Shown here: one piece after another, positions 7,070-14,239 of the stretch
How positions within the stretch are numbered: position 1 is the first letter of the stretch
How the letters are laid out: every line of letters begins with the position of its first letter
Source: a virus
Virus record (IMG/VR): IMGVR_UViG_3300042328_001218
Coordinates: 1-20,857 of that record
Reading direction: 5' to 3' (one strand)
Length of the DNA: 20,857 nt
Position numbers and translations under genes: made by a program
Notes under the pieces: model-generated
What the model was told of the DNA's origin: nothing
What the model saw: only the letters and a program-made list of their open reading frames with translations
The model's database searches: none

Positions 7070-7077
7070 GATAAATA
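7070..7077 (+). promoter_or_regulatory. Candidate late promoter (GATAAATA) for the tail-tube-like gene
   Basis: GATAAATA followed by C lies 28 bases before the ATG at 7105, the same distance as AATAAATA before gene 22. It fits the NATAAATA form of T4-like late promoters. It is back to back with the minus-strand early promoter. Confidence 0.5.
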
Positions 7078-7104
7078 CACAATTACCCATTTTTAGTATT
7101 CATT

Positions 7105-7635
7105 ATGCCAGCATCTAATCTTACCTGTCCCTTACCAGCGAATTTTAATCCATTATCACCAAATGGATTTAATTTTTCTATTACCAAAATACCCGAGATT
7201 ACATTTTATTGCCAAGAAGTCAATTTGCCTGGTATTACACTTGCGTCTATTGATATTCTATCACCACTGACCTTAAACCCATTCGCAGGTGATCTTATAT
7301 CGTATGATGAATTAACCGTGCAGTTTCTGGTTGATGCCGAGATGATCAATTATCAAGCGGTCTATAACTGGTTAACGGGTCTTGGATTTCCCAATGGTTA
7401 TGAACAATATATAAACTTCACGAATAGTCAAAACGCGCCAACTAAAGGTACAGTTGATTATTCTGATGGCACTTTACAGATTTTAAATAGTAACAATCAA
7501 CCGGCAAAAACTATTCATTTTATTGATTTGATTCCGGTTTCGTTGAGTTCAATGACATTTACAAGCACAGCAACTGATGTTAATTACATTGTTGGAGTAG
7601 CATCATTTAAATTTGATAGATACAATTTCGTTTAA
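7105..7635 (+). CDS. Tail-tube-fold structural protein (gp19/gp54-like)
   Basis: A 176-residue virion protein of the T4-like tail tube fold. The pattern is characteristic: FNFSITKIPEITFYCQEVNL then PGI, a basic/hydrophobic link, DLISYDELTVQFLVDAEM, YNWLTGLGFP, then a second half with YSDGTLQIL, a spaced IHFIDLIPVSLS, and a final strand VGVASFKFDRYNFV. This matches tail tube (gp19) and related baseplate/terminator proteins (gp54 type) in layout. In T4-like cyanophages I recall gene 3 (tail completion) occupying the slot between 23 and uvsY, and T4 gp3 is also about 176 residues, so a tail-terminator role is possible. Which tube-fold paralogue it is cannot be settled by eye. Confidence 0.7.
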   Translation: MPASNLTCPLPANFNPLSPNGFNFSITKIPEITFYCQEVNLPGITLASIDILSPLTLNPFAGDLISYDELTVQFLVDAEMINYQAVYNWLTGLGFPNGYEQYINFTNSQNAPTKGTVDYSDGTLQILNSNNQPAKTIHFIDLIPVSLSSMTFTSTATDVNYIVGVASFKFDRYNFV

Positions 7636-7653
7636 TTATTTTTGAGGTATATT

Positions 7654-8094
7654 ATGGCAACGATTGAAGAGTTGTTGAATGAATGGGATGAAGATTCTGT
7701 TATGGATGATAATCATATTAGCGATGAATCGATTCGCGTTCCAAAGTTACATGCCAAGTACGTGCGATATTTAATCCAAGCGAAACTTAAAATCACTAAA
7801 TTACAAAATGATTTTAACGTCCTAAAGAAAACAAAGTTCCGATATTATCGCGGCGAACTTTCCAGAGAAGAATTGACTGAATTACAATGGGAACAATGGC
7901 AAGGCGTCAAACCGCTTAAAAATGAACTTGATCAATTTCTTGATGGCGATTCAGATTTGAATAATATGAAGGTTAAGATTGAATATCTACAGACGATGGT
8001 TTACTTGTTAGAATCTATACTTGGACAGATTAAAGCGAGGGATTGGCAAATTCGTAATATGTTAGAACACAAGAAGTTCTTAGCAGGTAGTTAA
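7654..8094 (+). CDS. uvsY: Recombination mediator UvsY
   Basis: A 146-residue helical protein of the T4 UvsY family. UvsY helps load the UvsX recombinase onto single-stranded DNA covered by gp32 during recombination-dependent replication. The recognisable segments are KFRYYRGELSREELTELQWE (T4: ARLDYYSGRGDGDEF), the middle acidic helix, and the C-terminal LESILGQIKARDWQIRNMLE (T4: FCSGALDAIKSRGFAIKHIQ). Length is near T4's 137. I start at ATG 7654, which has GAGG 6 bases upstream; a TTG at 7642 in the same frame is less likely. It is followed by UvsW, with which it works. Confidence 0.88.
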   Translation: MATIEELLNEWDEDSVMDDNHISDESIRVPKLHAKYVRYLIQAKLKITKLQNDFNVLKKTKFRYYRGELSREELTELQWEQWQGVKPLKNELDQFLDGDSDLNNMKVKIEYLQTMVYLLESILGQIKARDWQIRNMLEHKKFLAGS

Positions 8095-8125
8095 TAATAA
8101 TCAGTTAATAAGAGTTACATCAACC

Positions 8126-8140
8126 GCTAACACAGTTAGC
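8126..8140 (+). promoter_or_regulatory. Small hairpin in the uvsY-uvsW gap
   Basis: Inverted repeat GCTAAC-ACA-GTTAGC in the 92-base gap before uvsW. There is no T-run, so it is not an intrinsic terminator. It could be an mRNA structure in the uvsW leader, where no clear ribosome site is visible. The function is unknown and chance is not excluded. Confidence 0.35.
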
Positions 8141-8186
8141 ATACCTTAGTTACAAAGAAAAGTAAAGACTCAAATCAAAACATTTT

Positions 8187-9674
8187 ATGATTAAAGTAGA
8201 AAAACGCAACGAAGTGTACATAAGAGTCTTTTCTGACCCTTCCATTGAACAAGAACTTTCCGATTTCTTTAAGTTTAGAGTAAAAGGTTATCAATTTACT
8301 CCTTCTTATAAAGCAAAAATGTGGGACGGATTCGTTAGACTCTACAATCTACATACTAAAATGTTGTATACTGGGTTGCTTAACTACGTCTTAGAATTCG
8401 CTAAAAGAAATGATTATGATATAGAAATACCCGATGAACTATTAATCATTAATAATATTTCCAGGGATGATGTACAATTGTTTTCGGATTCGTTAAATCT
8501 TTCTGCTAGAGGCGATTCTATCTCGCTAAGAGATTATCAAGTTGATGGTATTCACCGAGCAATAAGTACAAATAGAGTAACTTTGTTATCGCCAACCGCC
8601 AGCGGTAAATCTGGAATGATTTACGCGTTAATAAAATGGCATTTAAATGTTGGGCGTAAAATATTATTAATTGTTCCAAGCACGATGTTAGTCGAACAGA
8701 TGTATGCGGACTTTGAAGATTATTCATCTTTCAATAAATTTTCTGTTAATGATAATGTACAGAAACTTTACTCTGGGTTTACTAAAGAGTTCACCAAAAA
8801 TGTATTAATATCAACTTGGCAATCTTTAATAACCATTAAACAAAAATCATTTTTTGAACAGTTTGACGTCGCTATTGTCGACGAATGTCATCTTGCTAAG
8901 GCAGCATCAATTTCAAGCGTGATGGAAAAATGTTCTAATGCAAAATATAGAATTGGCGCAACCGGAACCATCGACGAAAGTTCAAAAACCAATAAACTTA
9001 CGTTAGAAGGGTTATTTGGTCCAGTTTATAAGGTTATATCAACTAAAGAATTAATGGATCAAGGTTCGGTTGTAAACCTTAAAATTAAATGCGTTGTGTT
9101 GAAATACGACGAACCGACAAGAAAGATGTTCAAGGGAACTGAATATCAGAAGGAACTTGATTGGTTAGTTACCCATCCAGAACGTAATAAGTTTATACGT
9201 AACCTTGCTATATCCACCGAAGGAAATACTCTTGTTTTATTTAATTACGTGGATAAACACGGTAAAGTGTTATTTGAAATGATTCGCAATAAAGTTCATG
9301 ACGGAAGACCCGTTTATTTTATCCACGGTGGTATTGACACAAAAGACCGAGAAGAAATACGAAACATTGTAAAGAATCATAATAACGCAATTATAGTCGC
9401 CAGTTACGGGACATTGAGCACAGGTACAAATATTCCTAGTATACAAAATGTAATATTTGCGCACCCTTCTAAATCTAAAATACGTAACCTTCAATCGATA
9501 GGTCGAGGGTTAAGATTAGATGATGGTAAAAGCGAATGTGCGTTATTTGATATCGCCGATAATTTACAGTGGAAATCTTGGAAAAATATCACCCTTACGC
9601 ACGCCATAGAACGTTATAAAATATATGCGGAAGAACAATTTAAAATGAAAATCATAGAAGTGGATATAAAATGA
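8187..9674 (+). CDS. uvsW: RNA-DNA and DNA helicase UvsW
   Basis: A 495-residue superfamily 2 helicase matching T4 UvsW (503). UvsW unwinds R-loops and branched recombination intermediates and switches replication from origins to recombination. The N-terminal DNA-binding region (IEQELSDFFKFRVKGYQFTP, AKMWDGFVRLY) parallels T4 FHELRDFFSFEADGYRF / NWDGRIRL. Helicase motifs follow: Walker A PTASGKS (K141), DECH (D232-H235), GATGT, the domain-2 FIHGGIDTKDREEIR, IIVASYGTLSTGTNIP and motif VI QSIGRGLR. No strong ribosome site precedes ATG 8187. Its stop overlaps the next gene's start (ATGA). Confidence 0.95.
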   Translation: MIKVEKRNEVYIRVFSDPSIEQELSDFFKFRVKGYQFTPSYKAKMWDGFVRLYNLHTKMLYTGLLNYVLEFAKRNDYDIEIPDELLIINNISRDDVQLFSDSLNLSARGDSISLRDYQVDGIHRAISTNRVTLLSPTASGKSGMIYALIKWHLNVGRKILLIVPSTMLVEQMYADFEDYSSFNKFSVNDNVQKLYSGFTKEFTKNVLISTWQSLITIKQKSFFEQFDVAIVDECHLAKAASISSVMEKCSNAKYRIGATGTIDESSKTNKLTLEGLFGPVYKVISTKELMDQGSVVNLKIKCVVLKYDEPTRKMFKGTEYQKELDWLVTHPERNKFIRNLAISTEGNTLVLFNYVDKHGKVLFEMIRNKVHDGRPVYFIHGGIDTKDREEIRNIVKNHNNAIIVASYGTLSTGTNIPSIQNVIFAHPSKSKIRNLQSIGRGLRLDDGKSECALFDIADNLQWKSWKNITLTHAIERYKIYAEEQFKMKIIEVDIK

Positions 9675-10072
9675 TAGAACATGATTATGTTACAATTAAA
9701 TTAATTAATGGCGATACCGTTATATGCGTATTGATATCCGATGAAGAAGATTCAATGACCATCATGTATCCAATTTGTATGAAACCTGTTCGAGTTGAAG
9801 TAGAAAACAAAGCAAAAGAAGTTATGGTTGGTTCGCCTTGGTGTTCATTTACAGACGATCCGATATTTGAAATATACAAACAAGATGTTATTATAATAAA
9901 ACCTTTGAATCAGTCTACGATTGAATATTATAAAAATATGGTTGATATGACGCAATTTGAAGAAGATTATGAAGAACAATTATCCGAAACTTACGACAAT
10001 CTTCAAATCGAATACATCAACGAACTACCCGAAGAGTTTTTCTTCGTCCCTGGAAACAAGACCGTGAACTAG
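9671..10072 (+). CDS. Small protein with an Sm-like N-terminal pattern, function unknown
   Basis: A 133-residue protein translationally coupled to uvsW (ATGA overlap). The N-terminal part, VTIKLINGDTVICVLISDEE followed by DSMTIMYPICMK, reads like an Sm/LSm beta-barrel strand pattern (V-K-L-x-G-D-x-V-x-G-x-L). The C-terminal half is acidic (DMTQFEEDYEEQLSETYDNL). If it is Sm-like it may bind RNA, but the homology is only a visual impression and Sm2 features are not clear. It sits between recombination genes and the late sigma gene. Confidence 0.75.
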   Translation: MIEHDYVTIKLINGDTVICVLISDEEDSMTIMYPICMKPVRVEVENKAKEVMVGSPWCSFTDDPIFEIYKQDVIIIKPLNQSTIEYYKNMVDMTQFEEDYEEQLSETYDNLQIEYINELPEEFFFVPGNKTVN

Positions 10073-10077
10073 GTCTT
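10058..10077 (+). terminator. Possible weak terminator overlapping the gene 55 promoter
   Basis: Stem AAGACC / GGTCTT with an 8-base loop, followed by TACTTTTTC. It spans the stop codon of the upstream gene and runs into the -35 box at 10076. The stem is short and the T-run interrupted. Confidence 0.4.
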
Positions 10078-10104
10078 TACTTTTTCAAGTTAGCGGGGTA
10101 TACT
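10076..10104 (+). promoter_or_regulatory. Sigma70-like early promoter for gene 55
   Basis: TTTACT at 10076-10081, a 17-base spacer, TATACT at 10099-10104. The ATG of gene 55 at 10137 is 32 bases past the -10 box. It allows the late sigma factor to be made before late transcription begins. Confidence 0.75.
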
Positions 10105-10136
10105 TGGTTTACACAATTAAAGAAAGGAACCTCGCT

Positions 10137-10745
10137 ATGTCAAAAGAAGCACCGAAACGCCAGTATGTGGACAACGATGCGTTTTTCGAAGCAATGCAAG
10201 AACGTATTAAATTAGTCAAAGAAGCAGAAGAACAAGGTTTACCTAACCCTAGAATTACCGATTTTCTTGGTGAATGTATATTTAAAATTGCAACTAACTT
10301 CTCTAATTTAAGAAGTTTCAATAGATACCCATTCAAAGAAGATATGGTTCTTGACGGCGTAGAAAATTGTTTAAAAGTCATCGACAATTTTGATGAAAAT
10401 AAAACGCAAAATCCGTTTTCTTATTTTACACAAATAGTTTATTTCGCATTCCTTCGAAGAATCTCTAAAGAGAAAAAACAAGTTTATATTCGAAGTAAAC
10501 TATTAACGTCTAATGCACTGGATTTACAGGAACTTCAAGAACACGACGAACAAGGCGATTTCACTAATCATTATATTGAATACATGAAAGCATTCAATAA
10601 TTTTGACGGTTCCGCATTTGAAAAACCTAAAAAAGAAAAAAACTTGAATGCAGCATACAAAGGCGCTACATTAGATGAATTATGGGAGGAATTAGATGAA
10701 CTCGACGATACAATCGCTCCTGAGACAAGCGGGAATCCGTCGTAG
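10137..10745 (+). CDS. gp55: Late-transcription sigma factor gp55
   Basis: A 202-residue homologue of T4 gp55 (185), the small sigma-like factor that directs host RNA polymerase to TATAAATA late promoters. Matching segments include YPFKEDMVLDGVENCLKVID (T4: SWKQEMIADGIEASIKGL), NFDENKTQNPFSYFTQIVYF (T4: NFDETKYKNPHAYITQACF) and LRRISKEKKQV (T4: VQRIKKERKEV). Near the C-terminus TLDELWE (178-184) resembles T4's clamp-binding SLDFLYE, which links late transcription to the sliding clamp. I start at ATG 10137, preceded by AAAGGA. The gene overlaps the next by 50 bases, unusually long for this phage, adding an 18-residue tail beyond the clamp motif. Confidence 0.92.
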   Translation: MSKEAPKRQYVDNDAFFEAMQERIKLVKEAEEQGLPNPRITDFLGECIFKIATNFSNLRSFNRYPFKEDMVLDGVENCLKVIDNFDENKTQNPFSYFTQIVYFAFLRRISKEKKQVYIRSKLLTSNALDLQELQEHDEQGDFTNHYIEYMKAFNNFDGSAFEKPKKEKNLNAAYKGATLDELWEELDELDDTIAPETSGNPS

Positions 10746-11799
10746 ACTCCGCGCAAGAAAGAACAGAAGAGTTAGTTATTTTTCACCAGAAGAAAAAGTG
10801 AGTTTTGTAATGAATAAAGATATAGTGATGGGCGTTGGCTCATTTGATGAATATGTGTCGGGTACTATTCAACAAAAACGATTGAAAGAAAATAAAGAAA
10901 TTTATCACAAAGAAGTAAAAATTATTGCATCACAAAAAGAATGGAGAGAATTTCTTGAAAGAGAATATGTTGACAAATATAGAATTGTTCAAACAAGAAG
11001 TAATGGTGGCTGGATCATCGCTGATGCAATGGATAGTTATATTGATTACTATTGTTCTGGTACCACCACTACTCTTAGTTTTATTGGGGATAGGGATTTT
11101 GTCATTAGTAATAAAGAGTATATCGAGAGTGTTTATCAAGTAGCAGAATCCTATATCAATTGGATGTATGACTCAAACGGCAGTTATATCTCAATGGCAT
11201 TGGAGACTGATACTCTGCCGATTGATTCCATGTATCCATTTTTAAATGGTGAAACATTGGAAAGCTACTATGACCGATTCCTAAAATCATCAGCATCTAT
11301 TTTATTATTGGTGGGCGATCCTGGCACGGGTAAAACAAGTTTTATTAAAGGATTACTAAGTTATGCCAAAACTTCCGCAACTGTTACTTATGATCCCGCT
11401 ATATTGGATAAAGACTCTATTTTTGCAGACTGGATGGAAGATTCCGATTCGACTGTATTAGTGTTAGAAGACATGGATATGTTCTTATCTGCTAGAACGG
11501 AAGGAAATAATCTTATGCACCGTTTCCTTAACGTATCAAACGGATTAATTACTGCCAAGGGTAAGAAGATGATTTTCTCCACTAACTTACCAAGCATTCG
11601 AGATGTTGATCCTGCTCTAACAAGACCTGGTAGATGTTTTGAGGCATTAAAATTCGGTTCATTGACTAAGGATCAAGCATCTAAAGTTGCAGAAGATTTA
11701 AACATTGGATTGGTGTCAGATAAAGATTCCTATACAATCGCTGGAATCTTCCATGAAATGAATATTAAACCTGTTAATAAATTTGGTTTTAATCAATAA
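10696..11799 (+). CDS. BCS1-like AAA+ ATPase
   Basis: A 367-residue protein with a basic N-terminus (RRRLRARKNRR), an unrecognised alpha/beta domain (about 60-180) and a C-terminal classical AAA module. The AAA module has Walker A GDPGTGKT (207-214), Walker B VLVLEDMD (E258-D259), sensor-1 region MIFSTNLPS and the DPALTRPGR arginine-finger/sensor segment. The wording around Walker B and RPGR is closest to BCS1-type AAA proteins. GAGGA 6 bases before ATG 10696 supports this start despite the 50-base overlap with gene 55. T4-like relatives often carry an ATPase near here. The role (unfolding or remodelling a virion or replication protein) is unknown. Confidence 0.85.
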   Translation: MNSTIQSLLRQAGIRRRLRARKNRRVSYFSPEEKVSFVMNKDIVMGVGSFDEYVSGTIQQKRLKENKEIYHKEVKIIASQKEWREFLEREYVDKYRIVQTRSNGGWIIADAMDSYIDYYCSGTTTTLSFIGDRDFVISNKEYIESVYQVAESYINWMYDSNGSYISMALETDTLPIDSMYPFLNGETLESYYDRFLKSSASILLLVGDPGTGKTSFIKGLLSYAKTSATVTYDPAILDKDSIFADWMEDSDSTVLVLEDMDMFLSARTEGNNLMHRFLNVSNGLITAKGKKMIFSTNLPSIRDVDPALTRPGRCFEALKFGSLTKDQASKVAEDLNIGLVSDKDSYTIAGIFHEMNIKPVNKFGFNQ

Positions 11800-11802
11800 A
11801 TA
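11795..11802 (+). promoter_or_regulatory. Candidate late promoter (AATAAATA) for the cyclic di-GMP gene
   Basis: AATAAATA overlaps the stop codon of the AAA gene and lies 31 bases before the ATG at 11834, the spacing seen before gene 22 and the tail-tube-like gene (28 bases each). It would place the PAS-GGDEF-EAL gene under gp55 control. AT-rich composition makes chance plausible. Confidence 0.4.
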
Positions 11803-11833
11803 ATGATTATTAACTAATTCCTCGGGTAATCAT

Positions 11834-13549
11834 ATGTCCATCAATTCTAACCCAGAAAAACAGTTGGAGGATGCGGCATATGATTTCTTTCATTCGTCGC
11901 ACGAAGCAATTTATACGGCTGATTTAGACGGTTTAATCCTAGCGTGTAACGCCAGATTAACATTGCTTACAGGTTATTCAACAGAAGAATTAATCGGTAG
12001 CCATACTAGAATGCTTAAATCGGGTATCTACGATAGCGAATTCTATAGGATTATGTGGGATTCAATCAAAGAATATGGATTCTGGCACGGTCAGATAACT
12101 AATAGACGAAAAGACGGTTCATTCTATACCGTCATTACCACTATCACTTCTGTATATGATGCAGACGGGACACCAATTCGATACTTATCGGTTGGTAGCG
12201 ATATCACACAAATAATTGAAAATAAAAATCAGTTGGAATATTCCGCTTATTATGATAGTCTAACAGGTATACCCAATCGATTATTGTTATTGGATAGAAT
12301 TAAACAATCAATTTCCTATTCAAACAGAAACAAAACTTTCGTTGCAATTCTATACATTGATTTGGATGGATTCAAAGACATCAATGATAATCTAGGACAT
12401 GATGTTGGCGATGAATTCCTGAAAGAAATCAGTCAGCGCATGAAATCAATACTCAGGGAATCTGATACCATTGCCAGATTGGGCGGCGATGAATTTGTTA
12501 TCGTATTGAACAATCTAACCGATAAAAAAGATTGTGAAGTACCCGCTAAAAAGATATTACAAATCTGTTCATCGCCAATAGAAATTGATGGTATATTACT
12601 TCAGACATCAGCCAGCATTGGTATCAGTTTTCATCCTGCAGAACCCTATGCAGTAGAAGCAGATGCATTGATTAGACAAGCTGATCAAAGTATGTACATT
12701 GCCAAAATGCAAGGCAAAAATCAATGCCATATCTATGATAAGATGGAAGATGATCCAATTACTACTAGACAGGAAATGATTGATCAGATTCATCCTTCTT
12801 TGCAGCGAGGTGATTTCTTTCTGTGTTATCAGCCAAAGATTAATATGATCACGGGCGATTTGATTGGCGTAGAAGCATTGCTCAGATGGAAACACCCTAC
12901 TCGCGGTATACTTGCACCAATGGAGTTTTTAAACATTATACAAAAGACGCCGATTGGTGTACAAGTATCCTGTTGGGTTATAAAGGAAGCATTGCGACAA
13001 TCTTCAGTCTGGAAAGAAGATGGGTTGTATATACCCATTAGCGTTAATTTAGATCCCGTTGTATTGAGCCAATGCGATTTTGTTGATAAATTGAATACTA
13101 TAATCCATCAACGCCCAAATTTTAACCCAGGCGATATTTCGTTTGAAATCCTCGAATCATCAATCATAGAAGATAATAAAAGAGTATCTGAAATCATTGA
13201 CCAATGCAAAGAAATGGGTATTACATTTGGGTTAGACGATTTTGGTACGGGATATTCCTCATTATCCCACATCAGAAATCTTTCGATTGATCATATCAAA
13301 ATTGATAAAAGTTTTGTTATGAATTTAATCCACAACCCAATCGATAGGGTTATAGTGGAAAGTATCATCAATCTATCTAACGCATTGAATCTAACTGTTA
13401 TTGCCGAAGGTGTAGAAACAGCGGAACAAGGCAGAGAACTGATTAAAATGGGATGCACGTATGCCCAAGGGTACTACATATCAAAACCAATCCTACCCGA
13501 GAAAATTCCGTTTTGGCTACGAGAATGGAAACTTTCGTCTTATTTTTGA
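11834..13549 (+). CDS. PAS-GGDEF-EAL cyclic di-GMP synthase/phosphodiesterase
   Basis: A 571-residue soluble signalling protein that makes and/or breaks cyclic di-GMP. Domains: PAS/PAC (about 14-135: YTADLDGLILACNARL, LTGYSTEELIG, GFWHGQITNRRKDGSFY, SVGSDIT); GGDEF (about 138-300) with DLDGFKDINDNLGH, an intact GGDEF (217-221) and an inhibitory I-site RESD (208-211) exactly five residues before it; EAL (about 315-565) with EAL (E347), SVNL (N405), FEILES (E438), DDFGTGYSS (D468, D469), IKIDKSF (K489), AEGVET (E525) and AQGYY (Q545). These are the metal and general-base residues known for active EAL enzymes such as RocR, at matching spacing. There is no signal peptide or membrane segment. Both activities look possible; the net direction is unknown. 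Phage genes on both sides exclude host DNA. The ribosome site is weak. Confidence 0.95.
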   Translation: MSINSNPEKQLEDAAYDFFHSSHEAIYTADLDGLILACNARLTLLTGYSTEELIGSHTRMLKSGIYDSEFYRIMWDSIKEYGFWHGQITNRRKDGSFYTVITTITSVYDADGTPIRYLSVGSDITQIIENKNQLEYSAYYDSLTGIPNRLLLLDRIKQSISYSNRNKTFVAILYIDLDGFKDINDNLGHDVGDEFLKEISQRMKSILRESDTIARLGGDEFVIVLNNLTDKKDCEVPAKKILQICSSPIEIDGILLQTSASIGISFHPAEPYAVEADALIRQADQSMYIAKMQGKNQCHIYDKMEDDPITTRQEMIDQIHPSLQRGDFFLCYQPKINMITGDLIGVEALLRWKHPTRGILAPMEFLNIIQKTPIGVQVSCWVIKEALRQSSVWKEDGLYIPISVNLDPVVLSQCDFVDKLNTIIHQRPNFNPGDISFEILESSIIEDNKRVSEIIDQCKEMGITFGLDDFGTGYSSLSHIRNLSIDHIKIDKSFVMNLIHNPIDRVIVESIINLSNALNLTVIAEGVETAEQGRELIKMGCTYAQGYYISKPILPEKIPFWLREWKLSSYF

Positions 13550-13558
13550 AAAAAGTTC

Positions 13559-13587
13559 TTGCCTTCCGTTCTGAGATGCGGTATACT
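13559..13587 (+). promoter_or_regulatory. Sigma70-like early promoter for the small-gene cluster
   Basis: TTGCCT at 13559-13564, a 17-base spacer, TATACT at 13582-13587. It heads a run of small genes reaching 15946 and possibly gp47/46. Confidence 0.72.
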
Positions 13588-13597
13588 TATGTGCATA

Positions 13598-13617
13598 GGT
13601 AAGGGGCGTTCCTTGCC
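13598..13617 (+). promoter_or_regulatory. 5' leader hairpin
   Basis: GGTAAGG - GGCGTT - CCTTGCC forms a 7-bp RNA stem (one G-U pair) starting about 4 bases after the expected transcription start. A stem-loop at the extreme 5' end often protects mRNA from decay. There is no T-run, so it is not a terminator. Confidence 0.5.
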
Positions 13618-13634
13618 AACTAGGAGAGAATAAT

Positions 13635-13844
13635 ATGAAAAGATTTAAACCACTAATAGCAATATTAATAACATTAACATCAACACCGTTTCTGGTAATA
13701 TTCTATATTAGTATGTACAAATTGAGTATCCATCTAATTTCGCTGGAAACATTTGGTACACAAGAGTACATTGGTACTATTCTAGTCTGTTTTTTAACTC
13801 TTAGATTTTTAGGTAGCTATTCTAGTCTGTTTTTTAACTCTTAG
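13635..13844 (+). CDS. Small membrane protein with a C-terminus altered by duplication
   Basis: A 69-residue hydrophobic protein: basic start (MKRFKP), a first membrane segment at about 7-28 (LIAILITLTSTPFLVIFYIS) and a second at about 46-60 (IGTILVCFLTLRFLG). AGGAG 9 bases upstream makes ATG 13635 firm. A 40-bp tandem duplication (13777-13856) shifts the frame: the protein now ends SYSSLFFNS at 13844. With a single repeat copy it would end GRARQIHFPRDEA, stopping three bases before the next gene's ATG. Function unknown; as the first gene behind an early promoter it may act on the host membrane, which is inference. Confidence 0.75.
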   Translation: MKRFKPLIAILITLTSTPFLVIFYISMYKLSIHLISLETFGTQEYIGTILVCFLTLRFLGSYSSLFFNS

Positions 13845-13856
13845 ATTTTTAGGTAG
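13777..13856 (+). repeat. 40-bp perfect tandem duplication
   Basis: Two identical 40-base copies, 13777-13816 and 13817-13856, directly adjacent. The unit is not a multiple of three and covers the 3' end of the small membrane protein gene. Confidence 0.97.
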
Positions 13857-13895
13857 AGCAAGACAAATACATTTTCCAAGAGATGAGGCATAATA

Positions 13896-14225
13896 ATGAG
13901 TAAAGTAAAACAAACACTAGAAGAAACTGCAGTCGAATTTGAAACATTTCAACAGAAATTACCTGTTGTAGAGGGCAAACCCAGTATCGCCAATTGGACG
14001 ATTCAAATCAGATTCTATACAAGAGAACAGTGTTACAAATTAATTGAATTGCTATCAAAAGAACCTGTAGTGTATCCATTTAATTTTGATTGTATCTTCA
14101 ACGGGGAATTTGAAGAATACTGGTTAACCATTAATGATATGCAATGGGCAACTAATCTGACTAAACTGGGTCAACTATTGGAACAATGTGATTATGGTTC
14201 GTTTCAAACTAAAGAAAGCAATTAG
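13896..14225 (+). CDS. Uncharacterised early protein
   Basis: A 109-residue protein that I do not recognise. GAGG 7 bases before ATG 13896 supports the start. The sequence mixes helices (VKQTLEETAVEFETFQQKL, REQCYKLIELLSKE) with strands (WTIQIRFYT, FNFDCIFNGEF, YWLTIND), suggesting a small soluble alpha/beta protein. No membrane segment or known motif. It belongs to the early small-gene run and is 14 bases from the next gene. Confidence 0.75.
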   Translation: MSKVKQTLEETAVEFETFQQKLPVVEGKPSIANWTIQIRFYTREQCYKLIELLSKEPVVYPFNFDCIFNGEFEEYWLTINDMQWATNLTKLGQLLEQCDYGSFQTKESN

Positions 14226-14239
14226 AATTGGAGTATATT

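Noticed and set aside
8126-8140. GCTAAC/GTTAGC as a terminator after uvsY
   Set aside because: No T-run and only a 6-bp stem; kept only as an uncertain leader hairpin.
12608-13038. Minus-strand frames opposite the EAL domain
   Set aside because: The plus strand carries an intact catalytic domain; these have no start signals.
11834-13549. Host chromosome contamination as the source of the PAS-GGDEF-EAL gene
   Set aside because: Both flanks are phage genes in tight spacing (34 bases from the AAA stop, an early-type promoter right after), with no visible junction.
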